The position numbers were made by a program, and so were the translations under genes. Below, in pieces: positions 1-9,835 of a DNA stretch of 64,000 bases (the stretch's first letter is position 1; every line of letters starts with the position of its first letter). The stretch comes from Sulfoacidibacillus thermotolerans (GTDB lineage: Bacteria > Bacillota > Bacilli > Alicyclobacillales > SLC66). The notes beneath the pieces were generated by a model. It saw only the letters and a program-made list of their open reading frames with translations, was not told the origin of the DNA and searched no databases. Location: NCBI RefSeq assembly GCF_003144315.1, contig NZ_MPDK01000011.1:30660-94659 (forward strand). Reading direction: 5' to 3'.

Positions 1-251
1 ACACCGCCATGCAACATATTCAGCGGATTGAGCACTAATTGATTCACGGGTAACTGGATCGAAGCGTCATAACCCGCAATTTCCACTTGTTTCTCACCTA
101 AAAAATGATGTAGGAAATAAAATCCATGTTCACCCCGATTTTCCCTCGAGGCTTCCGCAGCATGCAAAGCGACTAGCAAGTCTTCTGCATCAAAATCAGC
201 TAATTTCTGCAAATATACCTGTTTCTCTTTCTCACGACTGTCGTGCATCAT
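1..251 (-). CDS. Hotdog-fold thioesterase (PaaI type), N-terminal part only
   Basis: The reading frame starts at ATG 251 on the minus strand behind a purine-rich AGGGGTGG ribosome site and runs off the left edge of the window. The 83 visible residues end in NMLHGGV, the loop that opens the central helix of PaaI/YdiI-type acyl-CoA thioesterases, where the family carries its H-G-G motif. A second ATG follows immediately (248). These enzymes hydrolyse acyl-CoA thioesters in the cytoplasm. The catalytic acid lies beyond the window, so substrate class cannot be judged. It is divergent from the quinol oxidase operon that begins about 200 bp away. Confidence 0.7.
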   Translation of the reverse strand, partial: MMHDSREKEKQVYLQKLADFDAEDLLVALHAAEASRENRGEHGFYFLHHFLGEKQVEIAGYDASIQLPVNQLVLNPLNMLHGG

Positions 252-461
252 TTCAACCACCCCTAAAACACACTATTAGATGATCTTACCACAGAACAAG
301 TGTACTTGCAGAAAAGGAGACTCTATAAAATCGCCAACTTCCCTTTCATGGATGAACCGGTTAATACATCGTCATCCCACACATACTAACGTCGCGCCAT
401 TTGAATGAAGAACACCCATAGTTTGCATTCCACGCACTTGCCCTATAAGGAGGAACGTGAA

Positions 462-587
462 TTGAAACAAAATGCGAATGAAGGATTAAGTAAAACATTT
501 TGGGCTGTCATCATCATTTTTGCACTATTTTTTCTCATGGGAGCAGTACTTTGGTGGTTCGACGGGTATCTACTCCGCTATAAATAA
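462..587 (+). CDS. 41-aa single-span membrane peptide upstream of the quinol oxidase operon
   Basis: A TTG start at 462 is chosen because AAGGAGG sits at 447-453, eight bases upstream; the in-frame ATG at 405 has no such site. The product has a short charged N-terminus, one hydrophobic span of about 20 residues ending in AVLWWFDGYL, and a basic tail. Size and topology resemble the small subunit-IIa-like peptides found with bacterial haem-copper oxidases, but I cannot assign it to a family by motif. It is followed by a second peptide of the same plan (650-802) and then by qoxA in the same orientation, so a role in oxidase assembly or stability is a reasonable inference. Confidence 0.55.
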   Translation: MKQNANEGLSKTFWAVIIIFALFFLMGAVLWWFDGYLLRYK

Positions 588-649
588 GGAATATTTTTCT
601 TTATTTTGGTTATCTTATGTAATCCATATCGATCTCTGGAGGCTGAGTT

Positions 650-802
650 GTGGAAGGAAAACCAAGACACACGCCAAAAAGAAGACGTTTGTCACGTCGA
701 GACTTTGCTGTCGGAATTACCGTCGTGATGCTAGTTGTTCTCTTAATCCTTTTATGGGAATTTCATGGATATTTATATCAGTTTTTCACAGGTTCGCTCT
801 AG
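650..802 (+). CDS. 50-aa basic single-span membrane peptide upstream of qoxA
   Basis: GTG start at 650 with GGAGG at 638-642, seven bases away; stop TAG at 800-802. The product has a very basic N-terminus (PKRRRLSRRD), one membrane span (AVGITVVMLVVLLILLW) and a short aromatic tail ending FHGYLYQFFTGSL. The positive N-terminus predicts an inside N-terminus. Together with the 41-aa peptide just upstream it forms a pair of single-span peptides preceding the four oxidase subunits. No family recognised. The Shine-Dalgarno site, the span and the position support a real gene. Confidence 0.55.
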   Translation: MEGKPRHTPKRRRLSRRDFAVGITVVMLVVLLILLWEFHGYLYQFFTGSL

Positions 803-850
803 GGAAAGGGGCACCATCCACATGATGATAACAACGAGGTTGATCTCCCT

Positions 851-1753
851 ATGATGCAAAAAAGAACGGGCACATACACCTTGATTGCTGCCCTCTGCGC
901 GACGTTATTCCTGCTCCCCGGGTGCGGAGAACAGGTACTCGTCTTTCACCCCGTGGGTCCTGTCGGCCAAGTAGAAAAACAGATGATCATTCTTTCCATT
1001 GTGATGGTTTCCATTGTAGTTATACCCGTAATCGCGCTGCTTTGGGTCATTGTCGTTCGATACCGCGATACCCCTGATAACCCAACACCCTATCGCCCAG
1101 AATGGTCAGAAAGTAGGACATTAGAATTTCTATGGTGGGCTGTACCTATCGTCATCATCGGAGTTCTAGGATTTGTCACTGTACAAAAAACCTTTGCATT
1201 AGTCCGTCCACCGGGTAAAGTGATCAATCCCTTAACCATTCAAGTAACCTCTCTTGACTGGAAATGGTTATTCCAATATCCCGGACAAAAAATTGCAACG
1301 GTAAACTATTGTGAAATCCCTGCCAATCGTCCTATTGAATTTGTTTTAACTTCAAATGCACCGATGAACTCTTTTTGGGTTCCTCAATTAGGCGGACAAG
1401 AATACACGATGCCAGGCATGGCAATGAAGTTGTGGCTTGAAGCAGACCAACCAGGCGTCTATTTTGGTTCCGGGGCAAACTTTAGCGGAGAAGGTTTCTC
1501 ACACATGCATTTTCATGTGATTGCACGTCCGCAAAGTGATTTTGATCATTGGGTACAAAGAATAAAATCCACAGCCCCCCCGCTTACGACTCAACAATAT
1601 GCGGTTTTGGCACAACGGACGATCGTTCAACCGATGTCCTTTTCTACCAATCAACCTGGACTGTTCGAGAAAATTGTCAGTCAGGATGGCGGCATGTATA
1701 TGCGGCGCGATCTCATGAAAGGGAAAGTTAACACCCACGTGGGAACAGATTAG
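851..1753 (+). CDS. qoxA: Quinol oxidase subunit II (lipoprotein)
   Basis: The 300-aa product is subunit II of a haem-copper quinol oxidase. The N-terminus is a lipoprotein signal (hydrophobic stretch ending LLPGC, lipobox cysteine near residue 25), followed by two membrane spans (about residues 45-70 and 95-112) and an extracytoplasmic cupredoxin domain. The usual CuA ligands of cytochrome c oxidases (the two cysteines of a CxxxC pair) are missing: the region reads FSGEGFSHMHF. This is the known difference between quinol and cytochrome c oxidases. It heads a four-gene operon with subunits I, III and IV. The family oxidises menaquinol or ubiquinol at the membrane and reduces oxygen. Start taken at the first of two consecutive ATGs. 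Confidence 0.9.
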   Translation: MMQKRTGTYTLIAALCATLFLLPGCGEQVLVFHPVGPVGQVEKQMIILSIVMVSIVVIPVIALLWVIVVRYRDTPDNPTPYRPEWSESRTLEFLWWAVPIVIIGVLGFVTVQKTFALVRPPGKVINPLTIQVTSLDWKWLFQYPGQKIATVNYCEIPANRPIEFVLTSNAPMNSFWVPQLGGQEYTMPGMAMKLWLEADQPGVYFGSGANFSGEGFSHMHFHVIARPQSDFDHWVQRIKSTAPPLTTQQYAVLAQRTIVQPMSFSTNQPGLFEKIVSQDGGMYMRRDLMKGKVNTHVGTD

Positions 1754-1797
1754 AAAAGCCTGTTGCAGTCAAACCTCATTTGGAAAGAAGGACATAC

Positions 1798-3765
1798 ATG
1801 CTGTACAACGTGGAAAACTTTGCGAGTCACTTTTTTGTTCTAGGAGATCCTCTGATTTACGGTGCCGATGTATCGATTGTACTGGTCAGTTTAGCAATTG
1901 TTTTTGTCCTCACGTACTACAAAAAATGGGGCTGGCTATGGCGAGAGTGGCTGACGACCGTCGACCACAAAAAAATTGGCATTATGTACATGATTGCTGC
2001 CCTGCTCATGTTATTTCGTGGCGGTGTCGATGCCATTTTGATGCGAACGCAATTAATCATGCCAAATATGCCCTTTTTAAAGGCACAACATTACAATGAA
2101 ATATTTACTACACACGGAACGATTATGATCTTATTCATGGCTATGCCATTTATCTTTGCCATGATGAACATTGCCGTGCCACTACAAATTGGCGCGCGCG
2201 ATGTAGCATTTCCCTATCTAAATGCCATCAGTTTTTGGCTCTTTTTCTTTGCTGCCATGCTACTTAACTTGTCGTTTGTCATCGGTGGATCACCAGATGC
2301 AGGATGGACAAGCTATGCTCCACTCGCTGGACTCACTTTTGATAAAGGGCCAGGAGAAAATTATTATCTGCTCGCGCTTCAAATTACAGGAATAGGAAGT
2401 ATGGCGACGGGCATCAACTTTTTTGTGACCATCATGAAAATGCGCGCGCCGGGGATGACGCTCATGCGCATGCCACTCTTTACATGGTCAATTCTCGCCG
2501 CCTGCATCATCATCATCTTTGCTTTTCCACCACTGACCGCTGCGTTGACTTTATTGCTGATGGATCGGCTCGCAGGAGCCCACTTTTTCACCATTTTTGA
2601 CGGCGGTAATCCAATGATGTATGTCAATATGTTTTGGATGTGGGGCCATCCCGAAGTATATATTGTTGTTCTGCCCGCTTTCGGAGTGTTTTCAGAAGTT
2701 GTCGCAACGTTTTCGAAAAAACGTACTTTTGGCTATGCATCGATGGTCGCTTCGCTCATTGCAATCGCCGTCATCAGTTTCTTCACTTGGGTGCACCACT
2801 TTTTCACGATGGGTGCTGGACCTGGCGTGAATAGCTTCTTTGCTGTCGCAACGATGATCATTGCCATTCCGACAGGCGTCAAAGTGTTTAACTGGCTCTT
2901 TACGATGTATCAAGGAAGAATCCGCACCAAACTCCCTATGTTGTGGGCGATTGCGTTTATTCCCAACTTCGCAATTGGCGGTGCAAGCGGCGTGATGCTT
3001 GCTGTTGCACCTGCTGATTACCAATTCCATAACAGCTACTTTCTCGTAGCTCATTTTCACCAAGTACTGATCGGCGGCGTCGTGTTTGGCATGCTGGCAG
3101 GCATGTATTACTGGTGGCCAAAGATGTTTGGATTTATGCTCAATGAAAGGTTAGGACGGATTGCCTTTTGGTTTTTCAACATCGGATTCTATGTCTGCTT
3201 CCTTCCACAATATTGGTTAGGCTGGATGGGAATGACCCGCCGGATCTATACCTATTTACCAGGTATGGGTTGGACTTTTTGGAATATTATTTCCACATTT
3301 GGCGCTTATTTGATGGGGGTTGGATTCGTCTTTATCGTTTTACAAATTCTCTATAGCATTCGCTATGGCGAACGAGATCTTACAGGTGACCCTTGGGATG
3401 GGCGCACACTTGAATGGTCATTGCCGTCGCCTGTACCTCACTACAATTTTGCGCGCATCCCCGAAGTTACTGGACGTGACGCTTGGTGGACAATGAAAGA
3501 AGCCAAGCAAAAAGGAGAAATGCAACCCGAGCTTGAGCCGCTAAAGCCCATCCATATGCCAAACGATTCGGGCCGACCCTTTATTCTCTCTGTTCTATTT
3601 TTCATCTTTGGATTTGGCATGGTATTCACGTGGTATCCAATGGCAGCGGTCGCATTCATCGGCATCTTGCTCTCTCTTATTTTGCGATCTTTTGAATACG
3701 ACACAGATCACACCCTGTCCGTCGATGAAATCCGACGTACGGAAGCAGCCTATGGGAGGGTATAG
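1798..3765 (+). CDS. qoxB: Quinol oxidase subunit I (haem-copper catalytic subunit)
   Basis: 655 aa from ATG 1798, preferred over an in-frame TTG at 1780 because AGAAGG lies six bases upstream. Many membrane spans. Family landmarks are visible: the low-spin haem histidine in THGTIMILF, the CuB histidine and tyrosine region WGHPEVYIV, the CuB pair in WVHHFF, and the high-spin and low-spin haem ligands in VAHFHQVLIGG. These define a type A haem-copper oxidase carrying haem and CuB, which reduces oxygen to water and pumps protons. It sits 44 bp after qoxA and 3 bp before qoxC. Length matches Bacillus QoxB. Confidence 0.95.
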   Translation: MLYNVENFASHFFVLGDPLIYGADVSIVLVSLAIVFVLTYYKKWGWLWREWLTTVDHKKIGIMYMIAALLMLFRGGVDAILMRTQLIMPNMPFLKAQHYNEIFTTHGTIMILFMAMPFIFAMMNIAVPLQIGARDVAFPYLNAISFWLFFFAAMLLNLSFVIGGSPDAGWTSYAPLAGLTFDKGPGENYYLLALQITGIGSMATGINFFVTIMKMRAPGMTLMRMPLFTWSILAACIIIIFAFPPLTAALTLLLMDRLAGAHFFTIFDGGNPMMYVNMFWMWGHPEVYIVVLPAFGVFSEVVATFSKKRTFGYASMVASLIAIAVISFFTWVHHFFTMGAGPGVNSFFAVATMIIAIPTGVKVFNWLFTMYQGRIRTKLPMLWAIAFIPNFAIGGASGVMLAVAPADYQFHNSYFLVAHFHQVLIGGVVFGMLAGMYYWWPKMFGFMLNERLGRIAFWFFNIGFYVCFLPQYWLGWMGMTRRIYTYLPGMGWTFWNIISTFGAYLMGVGFVFIVLQILYSIRYGERDLTGDPWDGRTLEWSLPSPVPHYNFARIPEVTGRDAWWTMKEAKQKGEMQPELEPLKPIHMPNDSGRPFILSVLFFIFGFGMVFTWYPMAAVAFIGILLSLILRSFEYDTDHTLSVDEIRRTEAAYGRV

Positions 3766-3768
3766 CAA

Positions 3769-4395
3769 ATGGCCATGGCCGATTCATTCGTCAAGTCACA
3801 AGGGTCTCAAAGTGTCCCGTTGGAATATACGCACGAGGAAGACGCGCTGCGTATATTTGGATTTTGGATTTTTCTCGCGACCGATTTACTGCTCTTTGCA
3901 AGTTTATTTGCAACCTATTCTGTTTTATATCGGCACGTAGGACACGGCCCTGGACCGTTGCAAATCTTTGATATCACAGGATTTTCCGCGGAGACATTCA
4001 TCCTGTTGACCAGCAGTTTTACATGTGGACTGGCCACCTATTCAATGCATCGCGGTCAAAAAGCAGCCATGATGGCTTGGATGATTGTTACCATTTTGCT
4101 CGGTGTCTCTTTTATCAGTTTAGAATTGAGTGAATTTGCAAGTGATATAGCACGCGGGGCCACACTACAGACCAGCGCCTTCTTGTCGGCTTTCTTTACT
4201 TTAGTCGGCACACATGGAGCACACGTTTCTTTTGGAATCGTGTGGATGACACTCATTCTCATTCAACTCGCAATTCATGGGTTAACCCCGACAACAGCAC
4301 GTAAAGCGTTTATTGTCAGCCTTTATTGGCATTTTCTCGACGTTGTCTGGATCTTTATCTTCACCATCGTCTACTTACTAGGAGTGATGAGTTAA
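3769..4395 (+). CDS. qoxC: Quinol oxidase subunit III
   Basis: 208 aa with five predicted spans, matching subunit III of quinol oxidases. Recognisable segments are EEDALRIFGFWIFLATD at the first span, the GTHGAHVSFG histidine segment, and the final YWHFLDVVWIFIF span typical of CyoC/QoxC. A GGGAGGG site precedes the start (about 3755-3761); a second in-frame ATG at 3775 is possible. The protein stabilises the core complex rather than carrying redox centres. It starts 3 bp after qoxB and ends 1 bp before qoxD. Confidence 0.93.
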   Translation: MAMADSFVKSQGSQSVPLEYTHEEDALRIFGFWIFLATDLLLFASLFATYSVLYRHVGHGPGPLQIFDITGFSAETFILLTSSFTCGLATYSMHRGQKAAMMAWMIVTILLGVSFISLELSEFASDIARGATLQTSAFLSAFFTLVGTHGAHVSFGIVWMTLILIQLAIHGLTPTTARKAFIVSLYWHFLDVVWIFIFTIVYLLGVMS

Positions 4396-4396
4396 A

Positions 4397-4765
4397 ATGT
4401 CGACGATAGATGACGGAATTCAAGAACATGCGCACAGCTATCATCATGGAGGCCCCTCTGCAGGGAAAGAAGATCACGGGCCTTGGAAACACATCATTGG
4501 CTTTGTGATCTCTCTGCTCTTCACTGCACTTGCACTGTGGATGGTTGTTGCACATATTGCACATGCCAGCATGTTGTTTGCGGTGATTTTAGCATTGGCG
4601 ATTGCTCAGGCATTTGTGCAACTCTTTTTCTTCATGCACATCAGTGAAAGCCATGCTCCACAGTGGCCCTTTCACGTATGGATGTTGACACTGGGTTTGC
4701 TTTTTACGATCACAGTGATTGTCGGTTCCATTTGGATCATGAGTTTTGGAACGGAATCCTATTAA
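4397..4765 (+). CDS. qoxD: Quinol oxidase subunit IV
   Basis: 122 aa with a histidine-rich hydrophilic N-terminus (HAHSYHHGG) and three membrane spans, the plan of CyoD/QoxD subunit IV. The segment QLFFFMHIS matches the family. It begins one base after the qoxC stop, with AGGAG about 4380-4384 as ribosome site, and closes the operon just before a strong bidirectional terminator. It assists assembly of the CuB site in the Escherichia coli homologue; here that role is inferred. Confidence 0.9.
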   Translation: MSTIDDGIQEHAHSYHHGGPSAGKEDHGPWKHIIGFVISLLFTALALWMVVAHIAHASMLFAVILALAIAQAFVQLFFFMHISESHAPQWPFHVWMLTLGLLFTITVIVGSIWIMSFGTESY

Positions 4766-4792
4766 TTGAAAATGACAGTGCGATACTTTTGC

Positions 4793-4840
4793 AAAAAAAA
4801 AGGGATCGCAAGAAACACATCCTCTTGCCACCCTTTTTTT
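4793..4840. terminator. Bidirectional intrinsic terminator between qoxD and thiC
   Basis: A run of A residues, then GGG and GCAAGA, a ten-base loop, TCTTGCC and CCC followed by a T run. The imperfect stem is flanked by A tract and T tract, so it can end transcription from both the qox operon (plus) and the convergent thiC (minus). Confidence 0.8.
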
Positions 4841-4850
4841 GCGCTCACGA

Positions 4851-6647
<1,797 letters not shown>

Positions 6648-6668
6648 TTATGATTTTTTTACAAAATA

Positions 6669-6699
6669 CAAAAAGCCGCTTGGAGATCCCAACGGCTTC
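6669..6699 (-). terminator. Attenuator hairpin of the thiC riboswitch
   Basis: On the minus strand GAAGCCGTTGG, a short loop, CCAAGCGGC and a T-rich tail form an intrinsic terminator immediately downstream of the TPP aptamer and upstream of thiC. It fits a transcription-terminating OFF switch. Confidence 0.8.
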
Positions 6700-6722
6700 A
6701 CACACATTCATCCTATGCTGTG

Positions 6723-6806
6723 TCCCTCCGCTGGCATTATCCAGATCAGGTCATCGGTCGATAGCAGATGCGGCTACCCTCTCAGCCTGGCTCAACCAAG
6801 CTCCCG
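6723..6806 (-). promoter_or_regulatory. TPP riboswitch (THI element)
   Basis: The minus strand carries the conserved THI-box blocks in order: GGGAGC at the 5' edge, GGCTGAGAGGG, then GACCTGATCTGGATAATGCC and GCGGAGGGA. These are the aptamer segments that bind thiamine pyrophosphate in known riboswitches. It lies between an extended -10 promoter (6821-6829) and a terminator hairpin (6669-6699), then thiC. Confidence 0.95.
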
Positions 6807-6820
6807 TTCTTTCAAAATTC

Positions 6821-6829
6821 ATTATAGCA
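6821..6829 (-). promoter_or_regulatory. Extended -10 promoter for the thiC riboswitch transcript
   Basis: The minus strand reads TGCTATAAT, a perfect extended -10 box, about 15 bases upstream of the aptamer start. No good -35 hexamer is found at the usual distance, which is common for extended -10 promoters. Confidence 0.6.
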
Positions 6830-6857
6830 TATGCCTCGCAACGGCCACGTATTTTTT

Positions 6858-9188
6858 TTACTCGCGAGAATTCGCCACAATATAGAGATCGACAAAATCT
6901 GCGTGGGCCAATACGTAATCGATCGGGTTTCCCTGCAGTCGACGAAGCCATTGAGTAGAGGGAAGAGGCTGACCTGTCACAAATTGTGAAATGCCAAGTT
7001 CCCCAGCCACCGCGACAATCGTAGCCCCTACCCCTTGTTCAAGCGCCCTACGTGTAATAAAGGTTGCCTCAAACTGCTGACTAAGTTTTTGAATGCGCAA
7101 GAGATCTCGCTGATCCTCCTCAGACAGAGACTCTTGAGTAAGAACGACAAGTACCCACAATTGCGCCTGCAAACGATCGGCTAAGCGCCACCCTCTGCGA
7201 ATTAATTTTTCTGAATGCGGACGATGGTTGACTGCGACAAGGATACGCTCCTGCCGTGCAGAATCCGATTGTCCCTTATCAAGTTCGCGATCAAGTCGCT
7301 GATCCACATCATCTGCTACCTCTAAAAGCGCCAACTCGCGCAGGGCAGATAAATTGCCAATTTGAAAAAAGTGATCAAGCGCATGTTGAATCTTATCTTC
7401 TGAGTAAATTTTCCCATCAATTAATCGTTGTTGCAACGTTTCAGGGGTCACATCGATGAGTTTTACTTCGCGCGCTAATTTCATGAACCAATCAGGTACT
7501 CTCTCGCGTACTTTGACACCTGTAATGTGCTCTACTTTATCGTGTAAACTCTCCAGATGTTGAATATTTACGGCTGTGACCACATGGATGCCGTGGTCGA
7601 GCAAATATTCAATATCCTGATATCTTTTTTCACGTATACTCCCAGGTACATTGGAGTGCGCAAGCTCATCAATGATCACAATTTCGGGTTTGCGTTGCAA
7701 AATGGCATCCACATCTAAATCTTCATATAGTCTTCCCTGAAATCGATGCAAGCGCTTTGGAAGCACTTCAAGATCCTCAATTTGCGCAGCCGTTTCAACT
7801 CGCCCATGAGTTTCGATTAATCCGATGACGACATCTTTTCCACGTCGTCGCCAATCGTGGGCATCGCGTAGCATCTTGTACGTTTTTCCGACCCCAGGCG
7901 CAGCTCCCACATAGATCGTCAGTCTGCCTTTGCGCAACTCCCCCTTCATGGATGGCAAAGCTAGAGAAGTAGAGCGACTCTTTACAGGATCTAAGGGCTT
8001 AGGCCCACACACTTGCTCTCCCCTCTGGCTGTGGTGATCCTCTTTCCAACCCACAATGCGCACATCCATATACTTCATATGACGCAATAAATAGCGTACA
8101 GGCGCATCCTTCCAAAATCGCTTCCAGCGCTTCGCATGTGCTGGCTGCCCGATCACCACCTGTGTGACATTGCATCGCTCAGCCGTTTCAAGGATGGCTT
8201 TACCGATCGGTCTGTCATTTTGCGCTTCCAAAATCCACTCTGCGCCACAATCTAACGCGATTTGCTGCAGTTTATCCAGGCGTTCTTTCTCGCGGCCTTT
8301 TAGCTGACCCTCTCCCGTGTTAAAGACAGACAGCACATATAATTCTGCCTTCATGCGCTGTGCCATACGATAGCCGCGTTGGATCAGTTGTACCGCGCGC
8401 GGTAGATAATTCACGCACACCATAATCGACTCGCGCGCACCAACTGGCCCTGGGATGCGCGATCGCGCATAAGAACGCTGCAATCGCTCATCTACGTCTT
8501 CTGCGACAAGACGCAACGCAAGTTCGCGCAATCCAAATAAGTTTGACTTACGAAAAAAATGCTCGAGTGCCTGATGAATTTTATCTGGCGGATAAATGCT
8601 GCCATCTCGCATCCGCTGGCGCAATGTCTCAGGTGTAACATCAATGACTTCCACTTCTTGCGCACGTTTGACAAATGCAGCTGGAATTAACTCCTGCACG
8701 CGAATCCCCGTAATCTCTTGTGCCTCTTCATGAATTCCCTCGATGTGCTGAACATTCACAGCCGTTAAAACAGAAATCCCTTGATCAAGTAAGTACTCCA
8801 CATCCATATAACGCTTAGGAAAAGTAGAGCCAGGCGCATTTGAGTGCGCCAGCTCATCAATCACGACCACATCAGGTTTACGTGCACAGATCGCTTCCAA
8901 GTCTACCTCTTCAAATCTCCGCCCACGATAGTGAATTACACGCCGCGGAATCATCTCAAGTGGACCAATTTGCTCTTGGGTTTCAGGACGCCCATGTGTA
9001 TCAATGTATCCAATCACAACATCTACACCGCGCTCGCGCAAGCGATTGGCCTCAGCCAACATCGTATACGTTTTTCCTACACCTGGCGCTGCACCGATAA
9101 ATAACTTCAATTCACTGTCTGATCCACCACCGAACAATTCGTTTGCCATGTACTCTACTTCCATCACTTTCTGCTCTTCTTTTTTCAA
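6858..9188 (-). CDS. Tandem KdpD sensor-module protein without kinase domain (KdpN-like)
   Basis: 776 aa consisting of two copies of the cytoplasmic KdpD N-terminal module. Copy one has Walker A GAAPGVGKTYTML near residue 35, the IDTHGR motif, VVVIDELAHSNAPGS and AVNVQHIEG, then a Usp-like domain. Copy two repeats this order from about residue 395 (GAAPGVGKTYKML, IETHGR, IVIIDELAHSNVPGS, AVNIQHLES) and a second Usp-like domain. No membrane spans, HisKA or ATPase_c domains follow. In ordinary KdpD one such module is fused to the kinase; here the kinase (14708-16318) lacks it. A kdp-linked KdpD-like gene, kdpN, has been described in Alicyclobacillus; I infer relation, not identity. It is last in the kdp operon, 17 bp after kdpC. 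TTG start with GGTGAT upstream. Confidence 0.85.
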   Translation of the reverse strand: MKKEEQKVMEVEYMANELFGGGSDSELKLFIGAAPGVGKTYTMLAEANRLRERGVDVVIGYIDTHGRPETQEQIGPLEMIPRRVIHYRGRRFEEVDLEAICARKPDVVVIDELAHSNAPGSTFPKRYMDVEYLLDQGISVLTAVNVQHIEGIHEEAQEITGIRVQELIPAAFVKRAQEVEVIDVTPETLRQRMRDGSIYPPDKIHQALEHFFRKSNLFGLRELALRLVAEDVDERLQRSYARSRIPGPVGARESIMVCVNYLPRAVQLIQRGYRMAQRMKAELYVLSVFNTGEGQLKGREKERLDKLQQIALDCGAEWILEAQNDRPIGKAILETAERCNVTQVVIGQPAHAKRWKRFWKDAPVRYLLRHMKYMDVRIVGWKEDHHSQRGEQVCGPKPLDPVKSRSTSLALPSMKGELRKGRLTIYVGAAPGVGKTYKMLRDAHDWRRRGKDVVIGLIETHGRVETAAQIEDLEVLPKRLHRFQGRLYEDLDVDAILQRKPEIVIIDELAHSNVPGSIREKRYQDIEYLLDHGIHVVTAVNIQHLESLHDKVEHITGVKVRERVPDWFMKLAREVKLIDVTPETLQQRLIDGKIYSEDKIQHALDHFFQIGNLSALRELALLEVADDVDQRLDRELDKGQSDSARQERILVAVNHRPHSEKLIRRGWRLADRLQAQLWVLVVLTQESLSEEDQRDLLRIQKLSQQFEATFITRRALEQGVGATIVAVAGELGISQFVTGQPLPSTQWLRRLQGNPIDYVLAHADFVDLYIVANSRE

Positions 9189-9205
9189 GCCTGATCACCC
9201 GCTTT

Positions 9206-9781
9206 TTAACGTCGCGTGCCGATCTGTTTGACAATGGCCATATTCAATTGCATCACGTTGACCATAGGTTCTCCCCAGATGCCAAGTGTACGTCCAGTCG
9301 TAGAGTTTGTGATTAACTGCCGCAAATAAATCGGGCTTAACCCTGAAGCCCTTGCAATACGTGGCACCTGCAAAAATGCGTCTTGAAGTGAGATATCAGG
9401 ATCCAACCCAGAAGCAGAAGACTCGACCATGTCTGTAGGGATCTGCGAAACCGCAATCCCTGGGTTTTGCCGTTCCACAACTTGCAAATTGTGATGAATT
9501 TCTGCGATTAACGCCGGATTTGTCGGCCCTAGGTTTGATCCCCCCGAATTGTTGGCCGCGTAGTTTACCGCAGAAGGTCGCGGATGAAATAGCCAAGGAA
9601 CTGTTGTCATCTGTGCGATCAACTCAGAACCCACAATTCGTCCTCGCCAAGTAACCATACTTCCTTGTGCTTGATAAGGGAACAATAAATTCCCGATTCC
9701 CGTCACACACAACGGATACACGAACCCGAGTAAGACTGCAAATACAATTGTAAACCGAAGTGCGCGCCAAAAATTCACCAT
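9206..9781 (-). CDS. kdpC: Potassium-transporting ATPase subunit C
   Basis: 191 aa from ATG 9781, chosen because AAAGGGG lies about nine bases upstream; an in-frame GTG seven codons earlier lacks a site. One N-terminal span (FTIVFAVLLGFVYPLCVTG) then a periplasm-side domain with the family segment SASGLDPDIS and a C-terminal VMQLN region. KdpC stabilises the KdpFABC complex. It lies between kdpB and the tandem sensor gene. Confidence 0.93.
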   Translation of the reverse strand: MVNFWRALRFTIVFAVLLGFVYPLCVTGIGNLLFPYQAQGSMVTWRGRIVGSELIAQMTTVPWLFHPRPSAVNYAANNSGGSNLGPTNPALIAEIHHNLQVVERQNPGIAVSQIPTDMVESSASGLDPDISLQDAFLQVPRIARASGLSPIYLRQLITNSTTGRTLGIWGEPMVNVMQLNMAIVKQIGTRR

Positions 9782-9835
9782 TCTTGTATACCCCTTTATC
9801 ACACAATCACTCGCTGATTTCTCATTGCAACCATC

